A DNA stretch of 64,000 bases, from the NCBI GenBank assembly GCA_934271255.1, contig CAKQQS010000001.1, forward strand, positions 62,001 to 126,000. The letters run 5' to 3'. Positions 39,221 through 48,309 of this stretch are shown here, one piece after another. The translations under genes and the position numbers were made by a program. Under the pieces are notes generated by a model that saw only the letters and a list, made by a program, of their open reading frames with translations, did not search any database and was not told where the DNA came from. This DNA comes from an uncultured Clostridia bacterium (GTDB taxonomy: Bacteria > Bacillota > Clostridia > Christensenellales > Borkfalkiaceae). Each line of letters starts with the position of its first letter. Position 1 is the stretch's first letter.

Positions 39221-40019
39221 AAAAACTCCTTGCCCTGCGTTCGAGTTCTTCGGCAAAATCCGTCATTCCGTAATACCTGAACGTATCGATACATTTTTCG
39301 GCGTAGAACGCGTATTCCCCGTCGTGTTTCAAAGACTCGTCGTTAAAACAGTCTTTTGCTTTTTGCATATACTCGGTTATTTTCGCGTTATCTTTTTTGC
39401 CGTTTTTCTGCTCTTGTAAATCGGCTAAATTAGTATACGTTACGCCTATTTCCAAACGGGAGCCGTTCGCTTTTTTCAAAACGTCGATCGCTTTATAGAA
39501 AAGCGTTTCCGCGCGATCGTATTCTTTAACCCCTAAAAGCGCAACCGCCTTGTTGTTATAAAGTCCCGCAAATCTTACGTCGTTTTCTTTCAGCGTGTTC
39601 TCGTACACGGTTTCCGCTTTGTCGTAGCAGTCAATCGCTTCTTGCGTTTTGCCGAACGCTTTGTTCATCGTGCCGAGATTCAGATACGTCGTAGCGACGG
39701 TAAGGCTGTCTTTCAAGCCGTTTTCTTCGATGAGTTTTAAACATTCGTCGCCGAAACGGAACGCATTTTCTTTTTCGCCGAGATTTCTGTAAAACCCGAC
39801 GCATTCGTTAAGTACGGCAAGTTCGCCCATTACGTCGTCCGACATTTTCGCTTCGTCAACCCAGTAGGCTAAAAGTTTTTTCGCTTCGGCGTATTCTTTT
39901 TTGAACAAGTATCCATCGAACTTTTCAAAAATACGCGCGACGGGTATTCGTTTAGGTTCTTTGTTGTCGCATAACACGCATACAGGTTCCATGTAGTCTT
40001 CTTTATCGATGTAACTCAT
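39207..40019 (-). CDS. Tetratricopeptide-repeat protein
   Basis: 270 residues, almost entirely paired helices. An N-terminal strand (PVCVLCDNKEPKRIPVARIF) is followed by about five TPR units, for example LTVATTYLNLGTMNKAFGK and FAGLYNNKAVALLGVKEYD. TPR proteins hold partners; the overlapping DUF4037 gene is the obvious candidate, and this pairing recurs in related genomes as I remember them. The ribosome binding site is a run of G (AGGGGGGA). Confidence 0.8.
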   Translation of the reverse strand: MSYIDKEDYMEPVCVLCDNKEPKRIPVARIFEKFDGYLFKKEYAEAKKLLAYWVDEAKMSDDVMGELAVLNECVGFYRNLGEKENAFRFGDECLKLIEENGLKDSLTVATTYLNLGTMNKAFGKTQEAIDCYDKAETVYENTLKENDVRFAGLYNNKAVALLGVKEYDRAETLFYKAIDVLKKANGSRLEIGVTYTNLADLQEQKNGKKDNAKITEYMQKAKDCFNDESLKHDGEYAFYAEKCIDTFRYYGMTDFAEELERRARSFYERA

Positions 40020-40071
40020 AAAGCGTCCCCCCTATTTTATTTTTCGTTTATTTTTCGCCGTTTCCGACATA

Positions 40072-40407
40072 TCAAAAATCGGCGAGTTTTTCTCCGCCCA
40101 AAATATGAATATGCAAGTGGAAAACCGTTTGTCCCGCGTCGTCCCCTTGATTTATTATCAGTCTGTACCCGTTGTCAAGCCCCGCGTTCTTTGCGATTTC
40201 GGGTATTTTTTTGAAACATTTTGCAAGCGTTTCGCTTTGCTTTTCGTTCATTTCGGAAAGCAGTTTAAAATGCGATTTAGGCACGCAAAGCATGTGCGTT
40301 TTCGCCTTGGGTTCGATGTCGTTAAACACTATCATATCGTCGTCTTCGTAAACTTTGCTACAAGGTATTTCACCTTTAATAATCTTACAAAATATACAAT
40401 TATCCAT
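40072..40407 (-). CDS. HIT-family nucleotide hydrolase (HinT-like)
   Basis: 111 residues, the usual HinT size. The start DNCIFCKIIKGEIP and the histidine triad VFHLHIHILGG are complete. HinT-type enzymes cleave adenosine phosphoramidates and related nucleotides in the cytoplasm. It follows mtaB by two bases in a unit beginning at prmA. Confidence 0.93.
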   Translation of the reverse strand: MDNCIFCKIIKGEIPCSKVYEDDDMIVFNDIEPKAKTHMLCVPKSHFKLLSEMNEKQSETLAKCFKKIPEIAKNAGLDNGYRLIINQGDDAGQTVFHLHIHILGGEKLADF

Positions 40408-40409
40408 AA

Positions 40410-41645
40410 TTATTTCTCAACCGTTGCGGTTGCTCCTTCTCCTTTTATTCCTGTTAATTTAACGTTTACCATTTGCCCGCTCAAATCCCCTTTGACGTAG
40501 CATTTGATATAGTTTTCCGTGTACCCGACGGTGTACTCGCCGTCGTATTCTTCGCCCAAAAACTCCAAAACTTTACCGAGATTGCTTTCGATATATTTCA
40601 TCTTGTACTCGGTTGCGACTTTTATCAGTTCGTTCGTTCTTTCCTTTTTAAGTTCTTTCGGCAAATCTTTCATCTTATACACCGCGGTGCCCTTCCTTTT
40701 TGAAAAGGGGAAACAGTGCGCGTCGGCAAACCGCGCCTTTTTTATCGCGTTTACCGATTGCAGAAAGTCTTCTTCCGTTTCCGTCGGAAAACCCGCTATA
40801 ATATCCGTCGTGATAGCCGCGTCGGGGTAGTATTTTCGTATAAGTTCTACCTTGCTCAGATACTCGTCGAACGTATAATGTCTGTTCATTTTTTTAAGCA
40901 CGGCGTCCGCTCCGCTTTGCAACGACAAATGAAAATGCGGGGCGAAGTCGTACGTTTCCTTGCACGCTTCGAGCAGTTCGTCCGTTACGACGTTTACTTC
41001 GAGAGAACCTATTCGTATTCGTTTTTCGACGTCTTTCAACAAGCGTAATAATTCGGGTAGTTTTATTCCGTTGTAGTCGTAAGCCGTTACGTTTATACCC
41101 GTCAAAACCACTTCTTTACACGCCGTACTCCGTATTTCCGCCAAAATGCTTTGGGGATTTCTAGACCGTTCCCGTCCCCTTAAATAAGGTATCAGACAGT
41201 ACGAACAAAAGTTGTTGCAACCGTCTTCGATTTTAACGAACGCTCTCGTTCTCGTCTTTTCGGGAAAAACCATTTCGTCGAACTCTTTTTCGTCTTGTTC
41301 TATTCTTACACCCTTTTCGTCAAGCATATCGGCAAGCCTTGATTTCAAAAAAGTACCCGTAACGAGTTTTACGCCCGTTTTTTCGATAAAGTCGGCGGGG
41401 GCGTTCTGAGAAGCGCACCCCGTGAAAATTATTTCGGCGTTCGGGTTGAGTTTGCGTATTCTCGACGCGGTTTGCCGCGATTTGTGTTCCGCTTCGCTCG
41501 TTACCGCGCAAGTGTTTACTATATACAAATCGGCGTAAACCAAATCGGCGGATACTTCGTAACCGAGATTTTCCAAAGATTTTATTATGCTGTCGCTTTC
41601 GCAAGCGTTGACTTTACAGCCCAAAGTAAAAACTACCGCTTTCAT
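40410..41645 (-). CDS. mtaB: tRNA threonylcarbamoyladenosine (t6A37) methylthiotransferase
   Basis: 411 residues. The UPF0004 domain has its three cluster cysteines (LGCKVNACES, NTCAVTSEAEHKSRQ, FTGCASQ), the radical SAM domain has GCNNFCSYCLIPYLRG, and a TRAM-like domain closes the protein. The set with VTSEAEHKSRQ fits MtaB rather than MiaB or RimO. It converts t6A37 to ms2t6A in tRNAs that read ANN codons. The ATG at 41645 overlaps the prmA stop (ATGA), which I prefer over a longer frame. Confidence 0.92.
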   Translation of the reverse strand: MKAVVFTLGCKVNACESDSIIKSLENLGYEVSADLVYADLYIVNTCAVTSEAEHKSRQTASRIRKLNPNAEIIFTGCASQNAPADFIEKTGVKLVTGTFLKSRLADMLDEKGVRIEQDEKEFDEMVFPEKTRTRAFVKIEDGCNNFCSYCLIPYLRGRERSRNPQSILAEIRSTACKEVVLTGINVTAYDYNGIKLPELLRLLKDVEKRIRIGSLEVNVVTDELLEACKETYDFAPHFHLSLQSGADAVLKKMNRHYTFDEYLSKVELIRKYYPDAAITTDIIAGFPTETEEDFLQSVNAIKKARFADAHCFPFSKRKGTAVYKMKDLPKELKKERTNELIKVATEYKMKYIESNLGKVLEFLGEEYDGEYTVGYTENYIKCYVKGDLSGQMVNVKLTGIKGEGATATVEK

Positions 41646-42568
41646 TCGCCGAGCCCCATACAAACAGCCGTCCACTCGCCTTTGCTTACCTTTTTCAGTA
41701 GTTTAAACCCGTTTTCGCGATAAGCCGTTATAACTGCGTCCGCTTTTTCGTTAAGTATTCCGCTCAAAATAATCCTGCCGTTTTCGTTCAGGTTGTTGCC
41801 TATGTCTTTTGCAAACGCTATCAGAACCTCGGCGACTATATTCGCCAAAATCAAGTCCCCTTTGACCGAAGTGTCGTCGAGCAGATTTTTTTCGATTATC
41901 GTAGCGGTAACGCCGTTCAGTCTTGCGTTGTGTTTGCTCGCCTCGACGGCGTTTGCGTCGATATCCGTCATCAGAACGTCTTTGCAACCCAGATTGCTCG
42001 CCGTTATTCCGAGTATACCGCTGCCGCAACCGACGTCTATTACCGACTTGTCCTTTTGCATAAACTCTTGCAAAAGTTCTATGCACATCGAAGTCGTTTC
42101 GTGTTCGCCCGTGCCGAACGCCATGTTCGCGTCTATTTTTACGACGGTTTCCCCGTCTTCGGCGTTATACTTTATCCATTCGGGGCATATAACCACTTTG
42201 CCTATATGGAGCGGTTTGAAATGCTCTTTCCATGTAACGAGCCACGCGTCGCCGTCGACGGTTCTCGTTATCGTTTCAAGACTGCCCACGTTGAATTCGC
42301 TGTTTCGTTTAAGTTCGGCAAGTTCGTTCAATACGTTTTTTATTCCGTCCTTGTCGCCGAGTTCAAAGTACCCTTTTACCAAAACGTCTTTACTTTCCAA
42401 AAGTCCGTCTTCTATGTAATCCCACATTTTGCGTTTCATTTTAGAAAGTTCTATGACGTCGTTCACGTCGCTTATGGCGACTCCGAGATTCGTGTAGTTC
42501 CACATTACGTCGGCTACGAGTTCGCTCGCGACGCTCGACGTATGTACCGTTAATTCTGAATATTCCAT
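41642..42568 (-). CDS. prmA: Ribosomal protein L11 methyltransferase
   Basis: 308 residues. An N-terminal substrate domain starts with MEYSELTVHTSSVASELV; the SAM domain has AFGTGEHETTSM, VIDVGCGSGILGI and LANIVAEVLI, all typical of PrmA. It trimethylates L11 in the large ribosomal subunit. No Shine-Dalgarno sequence precedes the ATG, and the promoter at 42576-42604 places the mRNA start at or one base before the ATG, so it is probably leaderless. It heads the prmA-mtaB-HIT unit just downstream of the dnaJ cluster, a common Firmicute arrangement. Confidence 0.94.
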   Translation of the reverse strand: MEYSELTVHTSSVASELVADVMWNYTNLGVAISDVNDVIELSKMKRKMWDYIEDGLLESKDVLVKGYFELGDKDGIKNVLNELAELKRNSEFNVGSLETITRTVDGDAWLVTWKEHFKPLHIGKVVICPEWIKYNAEDGETVVKIDANMAFGTGEHETTSMCIELLQEFMQKDKSVIDVGCGSGILGITASNLGCKDVLMTDIDANAVEASKHNARLNGVTATIIEKNLLDDTSVKGDLILANIVAEVLIAFAKDIGNNLNENGRIILSGILNEKADAVITAYRENGFKLLKKVSKGEWTAVCMGLGE

Positions 42569-42575
42569 ATATTAA

Positions 42576-42604
42576 ATTATATCACACGAAATATTCGTTG
42601 TCAA
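42576..42604 (-). promoter_or_regulatory. Promoter of prmA
   Basis: TTGACA (42599-42604) and TATAAT (42576-42581) on the minus strand with a 17-base spacer; seven bases separate the -10 element from the ATG. Confidence 0.85.
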
Positions 42605-42621
42605 TTTCAGCGACAAAAAAT

Positions 42622-42655
42622 AACGCCGACGGTTTTATTTACCGTCGGCGTTGCC
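42622..42655 (-). terminator. Terminator of the heat-shock operon
   Basis: Perfect stem AACGCCGACGGT / ACCGTCGGCGTT with TTTTTTG on the minus strand after dnaJ. Confidence 0.9.
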
Positions 42656-42659
42656 TTTT

Positions 42660-43793
42660 TTAATATGGTTTTTTGCCGTATAAACTCTCTACGTTGTCCG
42701 AATAAGTACGCATTTTTTGAGTTTGTTTTATATCCGTACATTCTTCGAGATTTTCAAGGCACTTCTTTTGTTCTTTCGTAGGTTTTAGGGGAACGTCGAT
42801 AACTACCGTCAAGTACAAATCGCCCGTACCGTTTCTGCCTTTAATTCCTTTGCCGCGCAACACGAATTGTTTGCCGTTAGGCGTTCCTTCGGGTATCGTA
42901 TAGTCGACTAAATCGTCGATAGTCGGCACTTTCACTTTACCGCCAAGCACCGCCGTCTTGTACGAAACGGGCAGTTCTACGAACAAATCGAAGTTCTTTC
43001 TCTTGAATATCTTGTGCGGTTCTACGTTGAATATTACAATAAGGTTGCCTGCGGGGCCGCCCGTTCTGGACGCTTCGCCGTAGCCTTTGATTTGCATATA
43101 ACTGTTGGTGTCCGCGCCTGCGGGTACGTTGATTTCAAATCTGGTCGTCTTTCTCGTATACCCTTTGCCGCCGCACGTAGGACATTTGTCCGTTATCTTT
43201 TTGCCTGTTCCGCCGCAATCGGGACACGCTTTTAGGCTGACCGACCTGAAAAAGCCCGAGTTGGAAACGTACTGTACCTGACCGGTACCGTGGCATTTTT
43301 CACACGTCGTGTACGCCGTTCCGCCTTTCGCTCCCGTGCCTTTACAGTCCGCGCAAGGCTCGTTTCTCATATAACTTACTTCTTTTCGGCAGCCCTTGGC
43401 AGCGTCCAAAAAACTTAAACTTACCTTTATCTGAATGTCGTCGCCCGCTTCTTTAACCGCTTTCTTCTGACTTCCGCCGAATCCGCCGAAAAAGTCGCCG
43501 AATATATCTTCAAACCCGCCGAATCCGCCGAAGCCTTGTCCGCCATCACCGCCGAATCCGCTAAAACCGCCCATGTTCGGGTGTTCCTGTTCGTAGTCGT
43601 ACTGTTTCCGTTTGGTAGCGTCGCTAAGCGTTTCGTTCGCTTCGTTTATCTCCTTGAACTTCTCCGCAGCCGTCGGATCGTTAGGGTGCAAATCGGGATG
43701 ATATTGCTTTACGAGTTTACGGTATGCCGCTTTTATTTCGTCTTCGCTCGCGTCCTTTTTGACGCCCAAAATATCGTAATAATTTTTTGCCAT
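42660..43793 (-). CDS. dnaJ: Chaperone DnaJ (Hsp40)
   Basis: 377 residues: J domain with HPD (KQYHPDLHP), a Gly/Phe-rich linker, four CxxCxGxG zinc repeats (CADCKGTG, CEKCHGTG, CPDCGGTG, CPTCGGKG) and the C-terminal substrate domain. It delivers clients to DnaK and stimulates its ATPase. Last gene of hrcA-grpE-dnaK-dnaJ, with a wider gap (about 195 bases) before it than between the other genes. Confidence 0.97.
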   Translation of the reverse strand: MAKNYYDILGVKKDASEDEIKAAYRKLVKQYHPDLHPNDPTAAEKFKEINEANETLSDATKRKQYDYEQEHPNMGGFSGFGGDGGQGFGGFGGFEDIFGDFFGGFGGSQKKAVKEAGDDIQIKVSLSFLDAAKGCRKEVSYMRNEPCADCKGTGAKGGTAYTTCEKCHGTGQVQYVSNSGFFRSVSLKACPDCGGTGKKITDKCPTCGGKGYTRKTTRFEINVPAGADTNSYMQIKGYGEASRTGGPAGNLIVIFNVEPHKIFKRKNFDLFVELPVSYKTAVLGGKVKVPTIDDLVDYTIPEGTPNGKQFVLRGKGIKGRNGTGDLYLTVVIDVPLKPTKEQKKCLENLEECTDIKQTQKMRTYSDNVESLYGKKPY

Positions 43794-43812
43794 GCTATTC
43801 CTTTACACCCCA

Positions 43813-43842
43813 AAACCGAAAAGCGTTTCCGCTTTTCGGTTT
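43813..43842 (-). terminator. Hairpin in the dnaK-dnaJ gap
   Basis: Stem AAACCGAAAAGCG / CGCTTTTCGGTTT, 20 bases before the dnaJ start. The T run on the minus strand is only TTTTGG, so it could be an mRNA-stabilising or attenuating hairpin instead of a full terminator. Confidence 0.6.
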
Positions 43843-43987
43843 GAGATTTTCGTTTAACTTTATTTTTACCGCGATTTTTCGGTAACGAAAAAACCGCTTT
43901 TTAACCACCCTTCGCCTTTCACCGAAACGTAGTTTCGTTCAGACTTTATCCGAACGTTTTTCTTTAAAGCGTATTTAACGCTTTAAC

Positions 43988-45793
43988 TTAGTTCTGGTGG
44001 AACTCTGCGTCGGGACCGTTGCCGTTATCGGCGTCCGCGCCGCCCATGTCGTTCGGGTTGCCGCCGTTCGCCTGATAAACCTTAGCAAATATCGGTTGTA
44101 CGACGTTGTTAAGATTTTCGTACGCTTTGGTCATACGGTCGTTGTCGTTGCTTTCGAGTTCCGTCTTCGCTTCTTTAACGGCGTTTTCGATAGTTTCTTT
44201 GTCGCCCGCTTCGAGTTTGTCGCCCAAATCTTTAACGGATTTTTCTACCGTAAAGATAAAGCTGTCCAACTTGTTGTGGTTGTCGACTACTTCCTTTCTC
44301 TTCTTGTCCGCTTCTTCGTATTCTTTCGCTTCGTTTACCGCTTTATTGATATCCGCTTCGGACAAGTTAGACGACGAAGTAATGGTAATGTTCTGTTCTT
44401 TGCCCGTGCCTAAATCCTTAGCCGATACCTTAACAATACCGTTCGCGTCTATATCGAACGTAACTTCGATTTGAGGTACTCCTCTGGGAGCGGGAGCGAT
44501 GCCTACGAGTTGGAATCTGCCGAGCGTTTTGTTGTCCGCAGCAAACTCTCTTTCGCCTTGCAAAACGTGAATGTCTACTTGCGTCTGGTTATCCGCAGCC
44601 GTAGAGAATACTTGCGATTTCTTTACGGGAATAGTCGTGTTTCTTTCGATAAGTTTCGTCGTTACGCCGCCGAGCGTTTCGATACCCAAAGAAAGCGGAG
44701 TTACGTCGAGAAGAACTACGTCTTTGACTTCGCCCGAAAGTACGCCGCCCTGAATAGCCGCGCCGATCGCTACGCATTCATCGGGGTTAATGCCCTTAAA
44801 CGGTTCCTTGCCCGTCATTTTTCTGACCATTTCTACTACTTGCGGCATACGAGTCGAGCCGCCGACCAAGATAACTTTATCAATCTTGTCATAGGTGAGT
44901 TTCGCGTCCGCCATAGCCTTTTTCATAGGTTCTATCGTCGCGTTTACGAGATCCGCCGTCAACGCTTCGAACTTTTGTCTTGTCAACGTTACGTCCATGT
45001 GTTTGGGACCCGTAGCGTCCGCCGTGATGTACGGAAGGTTAACGTTTGTGGAAGTCGTGCTGGAAAGTTCGATTTTCGCCTTTTCGCTCGCTTCTTTAAG
45101 TCTTTGCATAGCAAGTTTGTCTTTGGACAAATCGATGCCTTCTTTCGCCTTGAACTCGTCTACCAGATAGTCCATTATTCTCTTATCAAAGTCGTCGCCG
45201 CCGAGCATACAGTTACCGTTGGTCGCCAAAACTTCAAATACGCCGTCGTTGATTTCCATAACGGAAACGTCGAACGTACCGCCGCCCAAGTCGTAAATTA
45301 TAACTTTTTGGTTGCTGTCTTTATCGAGTCCGTAAGCAAGCGCCGCCGCCGTAGGTTCGTTGATGATTCTCAAAACGTTAAGTCCCGCAATCTTGCCTGC
45401 GTCCTTAGTCGCTTGACGTTGGCTGTCCGTAAAATATGCGGGGCAAGTGATTACCGCGTTGGTAACGGGACCGCCAAGATAACTTTCCGCGTCTTTTTTA
45501 AGTTTGGAAAGTATCATTGCCGAAATCTCTTGCGGGGAATAACTCTTGCCGTCTATCGTTACTTTATAGTCGCTGCCCATGTGTCTTTTTATAGAAGAAA
45601 CGGTTCTTTCGGCGTTTGCTACCGCTTGACGCTTAGCAACCTGACCTACGAGTCTTTCTCCGTCTTTTTGAAATCCTACTACGGACGGAGTCGTTCTGGA
45701 CCCTTCCGCATTTGCTATTACGACGGGTTCGCCGCCTTCCATTACCGCTACGCAACTGTTAGTAGTACCTAAATCTATACCTATTGTTTTCAT
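43988..45793 (-). CDS. dnaK: Chaperone DnaK (Hsp70)
   Basis: 601 residues. IGIDLGTTNSCVAVMEG, VITCPAYFTDSQRQATKDAG, IYDLGGGTFDVS and VILVGGSTRMPQV are the Hsp70 signatures; the C-terminal substrate domain is full length. It binds unfolded proteins in an ATP cycle. AAGGAGAT lies before the ATG. Codon choice is more biased than in its neighbours, as expected for an abundant protein. Confidence 0.98.
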   Translation of the reverse strand: MKTIGIDLGTTNSCVAVMEGGEPVVIANAEGSRTTPSVVGFQKDGERLVGQVAKRQAVANAERTVSSIKRHMGSDYKVTIDGKSYSPQEISAMILSKLKKDAESYLGGPVTNAVITCPAYFTDSQRQATKDAGKIAGLNVLRIINEPTAAALAYGLDKDSNQKVIIYDLGGGTFDVSVMEINDGVFEVLATNGNCMLGGDDFDKRIMDYLVDEFKAKEGIDLSKDKLAMQRLKEASEKAKIELSSTTSTNVNLPYITADATGPKHMDVTLTRQKFEALTADLVNATIEPMKKAMADAKLTYDKIDKVILVGGSTRMPQVVEMVRKMTGKEPFKGINPDECVAIGAAIQGGVLSGEVKDVVLLDVTPLSLGIETLGGVTTKLIERNTTIPVKKSQVFSTAADNQTQVDIHVLQGEREFAADNKTLGRFQLVGIAPAPRGVPQIEVTFDIDANGIVKVSAKDLGTGKEQNITITSSSNLSEADINKAVNEAKEYEEADKKRKEVVDNHNKLDSFIFTVEKSVKDLGDKLEAGDKETIENAVKEAKTELESNDNDRMTKAYENLNNVVQPIFAKVYQANGGNPNDMGGADADNGNGPDAEFHQN

Positions 45794-45820
45794 AATTTTA
45801 TATCTCCTTTAATTATAATC

Positions 45821-46375
45821 TTATTTAATAACGCTTACCTTAGCGTATCTTATCACTCTGTCCCCGAGTTTGTATCCTTTCTCGAAAACCGTTTTGACGG
45901 TTCCCGACGTTTCGTTTTCTTCGGGTTCCGTCTGCATTACCGCTTCCGCGAAATTAGGATCGAATACTTCGCCCGCGGGATTTATCTCTTCTATACCGAA
46001 ATCGTTCAAAACGTCTTTAAAACCTTTTAAAATCATTTCTATGCCCTGACGGTTTACGTCGTCTAACGGCATCGTCAAAGCGCGTTCTAAATTATCGCCT
46101 ATCGGTAAAATCTTTTTTACGGCGTCCGCTCTGCCGTTTACGTACGAGTTTGCCGACTCCGTCGCCACTCTCTTTTTGTAGTTCGTAAACTCGGCGGATA
46201 CTCTGTACCATTTGTCTTTGTAGTCTTCCGAAAGTTCCGTAAGTTCCTTGACTTTACCGTCGTATTCCTTTTTTGAAACGGTTTCGGTCTTTTGCTCGGT
46301 TTCTTTCGTTTCTTGCGTTTCCGCTACCGCTTCCGCCTGTTCCGTTTTTACTTTTTTGTCCTTTTCTTTTTCCAT
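45821..46375 (-). CDS. grpE: Nucleotide exchange factor GrpE
   Basis: 184 residues. A charged Glu/Lys/Thr-rich N-terminal 55 residues, a coiled coil, and the C-terminal beta domain with PAGEVFDPNFAEAVMQTEP and VFEKGYKLGDRVIRYAKVSV. It releases ADP from DnaK. It begins four bases after the hrcA stop. Confidence 0.96.
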   Translation of the reverse strand: MEKEKDKKVKTEQAEAVAETQETKETEQKTETVSKKEYDGKVKELTELSEDYKDKWYRVSAEFTNYKKRVATESANSYVNGRADAVKKILPIGDNLERALTMPLDDVNRQGIEMILKGFKDVLNDFGIEEINPAGEVFDPNFAEAVMQTEPEENETSGTVKTVFEKGYKLGDRVIRYAKVSVIK

Positions 46376-46379
46376 TACG

Positions 46380-47399
46380 CTACCTGTCTTTTATCATATT
46401 TTCTAATATCTTGCCGACGCCTTCCAAAACGGATACCACTTTTTGGTAATCCATTCTGACAGGACCTATAACTCCGTAAGTGCCTAACTTTTTACCGTCC
46501 GACGAGTACGTTGCCGTAACCACCGAACAGTCGTCGGGAACGCCTTCTCCGCATTCCTTGCCTATTCTTACGCTTATGTCGATGTTTTCGTCCCGTTTAA
46601 GTATGCCCGCAAGTTGGTCTTTGCTGTTTATTACCGACAAAAGATTTTTAACTTTTTCCTTGTCGTCGTCCGTGGGTATATCGACTATCTTTTCCTGTCC
46701 TTCGAGATAAACTCTTTTTTCTCTTTCGGTCAGATAATCGATTATCGCGTCCGTTATTTTGCCGAACAGTTCTTTGTACTCCAAAATATCTTTGCACAAA
46801 TCTTTGCCCGACTCCAACACGTCTTTAAGATTTTTGCCGACGAACGTGTTTTCTATCATATTGTTGCAACGGTCGAATTGTTCGTTCGTCATTCCTTCCG
46901 GCAACTCAATCGTCTTATCGTTTATCAGCGTGTTTTCGGTCGCCACCAACAGCAACGCCCTGTCCGCTTTAAACCTGAACAATTTAACGCCCGTAATCTT
47001 TTCTTCGTTGTTGATTTCCGTAATAGAAACGGACGTGTAATCGGTAAGGTCGCTTATAACTTTGGTTACGTTTCTTACGACTCGTTCCATATTGTCGGAG
47101 CCTTCCGAAAACGCCGATTTGATAAAGTTGACTTCCTTGCTTGAAAGTTTGCCCTTATCCATAAGTTCGCTGACGTAAAGTTTATACGCTTCCACCGAAG
47201 GCACTCTGCCGCTGCTCGCGTGCCGCTGAGTTAAATATCCCAACTCTTCGAGCGTGGCAAGTTCGCTCCGTACCGTTGCCGAACTGATATCCGTCATGTG
47301 CTTTTCCGTTATGCTTTTACTGCTTACCGGCTGCGCGCTTTCGATATAGTCGTCAACGACGATTTGAAGTATTTTCTTTTTTCTGTCGGATAGTTTCAT
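46380..47399 (-). CDS. hrcA: Heat-shock repressor HrcA
   Basis: 339 residues. A winged helix at the N-terminus (LSDRKKKILQIVVDDYIES, SSATVRSELATLEELGYL) and the HrcA core ending in GVIGPVRMDYQKVVSVLEG. HrcA binds CIRCE operators and represses the operon; a diverged CIRCE lies between this gene and its promoter. First gene of the heat-shock operon. Confidence 0.96.
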   Translation of the reverse strand: MKLSDRKKKILQIVVDDYIESAQPVSSKSITEKHMTDISSATVRSELATLEELGYLTQRHASSGRVPSVEAYKLYVSELMDKGKLSSKEVNFIKSAFSEGSDNMERVVRNVTKVISDLTDYTSVSITEINNEEKITGVKLFRFKADRALLLVATENTLINDKTIELPEGMTNEQFDRCNNMIENTFVGKNLKDVLESGKDLCKDILEYKELFGKITDAIIDYLTEREKRVYLEGQEKIVDIPTDDDKEKVKNLLSVINSKDQLAGILKRDENIDISVRIGKECGEGVPDDCSVVTATYSSDGKKLGTYGVIGPVRMDYQKVVSVLEGVGKILENMIKDR

Positions 47400-47437
47400 T
47401 TTCCTTTACCCTTGCTAGCAATATTTTATGCTAATTG

Positions 47438-47464
47438 TTAGCACTCTATGTACTTGTTTGCCAA
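47438..47464 (-). promoter_or_regulatory. CIRCE-like operator (one half diverged)
   Basis: Plus strand TTAGCACTC, nine bases, then GTTTGCCAA; the second half matches the consensus GAGTGCTAA at six of nine bases. Spacing is exact. It lies just downstream of the hrcA promoter, where HrcA would block transcription. Confidence 0.75.
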
Positions 47465-47475
47465 CTTTCTACTAA

Positions 47476-47504
47476 ATAATACTATTATCGGTTTGCTTTG
47501 TCAA
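47476..47504 (-). promoter_or_regulatory. Promoter of the hrcA operon
   Basis: TTGACA (47499-47504) and TATTAT (47476-47481) on the minus strand with a 17-base spacer, directly before the CIRCE-like site. Confidence 0.85.
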
Positions 47505-47533
47505 GCGTTTTTAACAACTTTTTCAAAAAAAAT

Positions 47534-47560
47534 AAAAGGACTTTAAAAAAGCCCTTTTTA
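47534..47560 (-). terminator. Terminator of the pfl unit
   Basis: Stem AAAAGGGCTT / AAGTCCTTTT on the minus strand followed by TATTTTTTTT, after the histidine phosphatase stop. Confidence 0.75.
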
Positions 47561-47575
47561 TATTTCTTTATATAT

Positions 47576-48307
47576 TTAATGTCTTTCGTCCGAATCGTAA
47601 GTTTCGCAAAATCTTGCGGAAAAACTAGGCGATATTCCTTGCTTGTACAAGTGGGACAAATCCCCGAATCTCAAACACCTGAAACTAGCGACGCCTTGTT
47701 CTCTTTCTTCGGTAACGAGTTCCGTTACGCCCGACGGAAGAGAAGCAAAATTGTGCAGAAGCACGAGCGGAGAAACGCCGACGATATGCGACAAAAGTAT
47801 CGTTTCCAAGCCGAAATGACAGTAAAATACTATCGTTTTTCTGTTGGAGTCGATTGCTTTATACGCGTTTCCGTTACGTTCGTAGCCGTATTCTTTCAAC
47901 AGTTTGTCGAACGCCGAGCAAACGTCGTCGTAATGCTTTTTTATGTTTCCCTTTCGCATTTCGGGGTAGTTATACCATTCGTCGACGTCGTAAAACTCTT
48001 TGACGTTCGTCCAAAAGGACGGTTTAAGATCCCAAATAAGATGATTCGGATTCTCCGGATCGAATCTGGTGGCGTCGATTCTGTAATCGAATTCGCGCAG
48101 CCAGTCTTTGATTTCGTACGTTTTGCCCGTACCGTCAAGCGAAATGTCGGCGGTTTCTTTCGCTCTGCCCAAAGGCGAGCAGTACACTTTGTCTATTTTT
48201 TCGTTTCTTACGTATTCGCCGAGCGCGGCCGCTTCGATTTTGCCTTTTTCGGTCAAACCGTCTTTAAAGTAGTCGGGATCGGCGTGTCTTATAAATATCA
48301 ATCTCAT
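47576..48307 (-). CDS. Histidine-phosphatase-family protein
   Basis: 243 residues. MRLIFIRHADPDY holds the RH catalytic pair, VYCSPLGRAKETA the second arginine, and FYCHFGLETILLSH the second histidine, in a phosphoglycerate-mutase-like fold. Substrate unknown; many of these remove phosphate from small metabolites. It starts two bases after pflB and is probably cotranscribed with it. Confidence 0.85.
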   Translation of the reverse strand: MRLIFIRHADPDYFKDGLTEKGKIEAAALGEYVRNEKIDKVYCSPLGRAKETADISLDGTGKTYEIKDWLREFDYRIDATRFDPENPNHLIWDLKPSFWTNVKEFYDVDEWYNYPEMRKGNIKKHYDDVCSAFDKLLKEYGYERNGNAYKAIDSNRKTIVFYCHFGLETILLSHIVGVSPLVLLHNFASLPSGVTELVTEEREQGVASFRCLRFGDLSHLYKQGISPSFSARFCETYDSDERH

Positions 48308-48309
48308 TT

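Noticed and set aside
44471..45772. Plus-strand frame of 433 codons opposite dnaK
   Set aside because: Antisense to dnaK, a well-known place for spurious open frames. No motif and no start signal.
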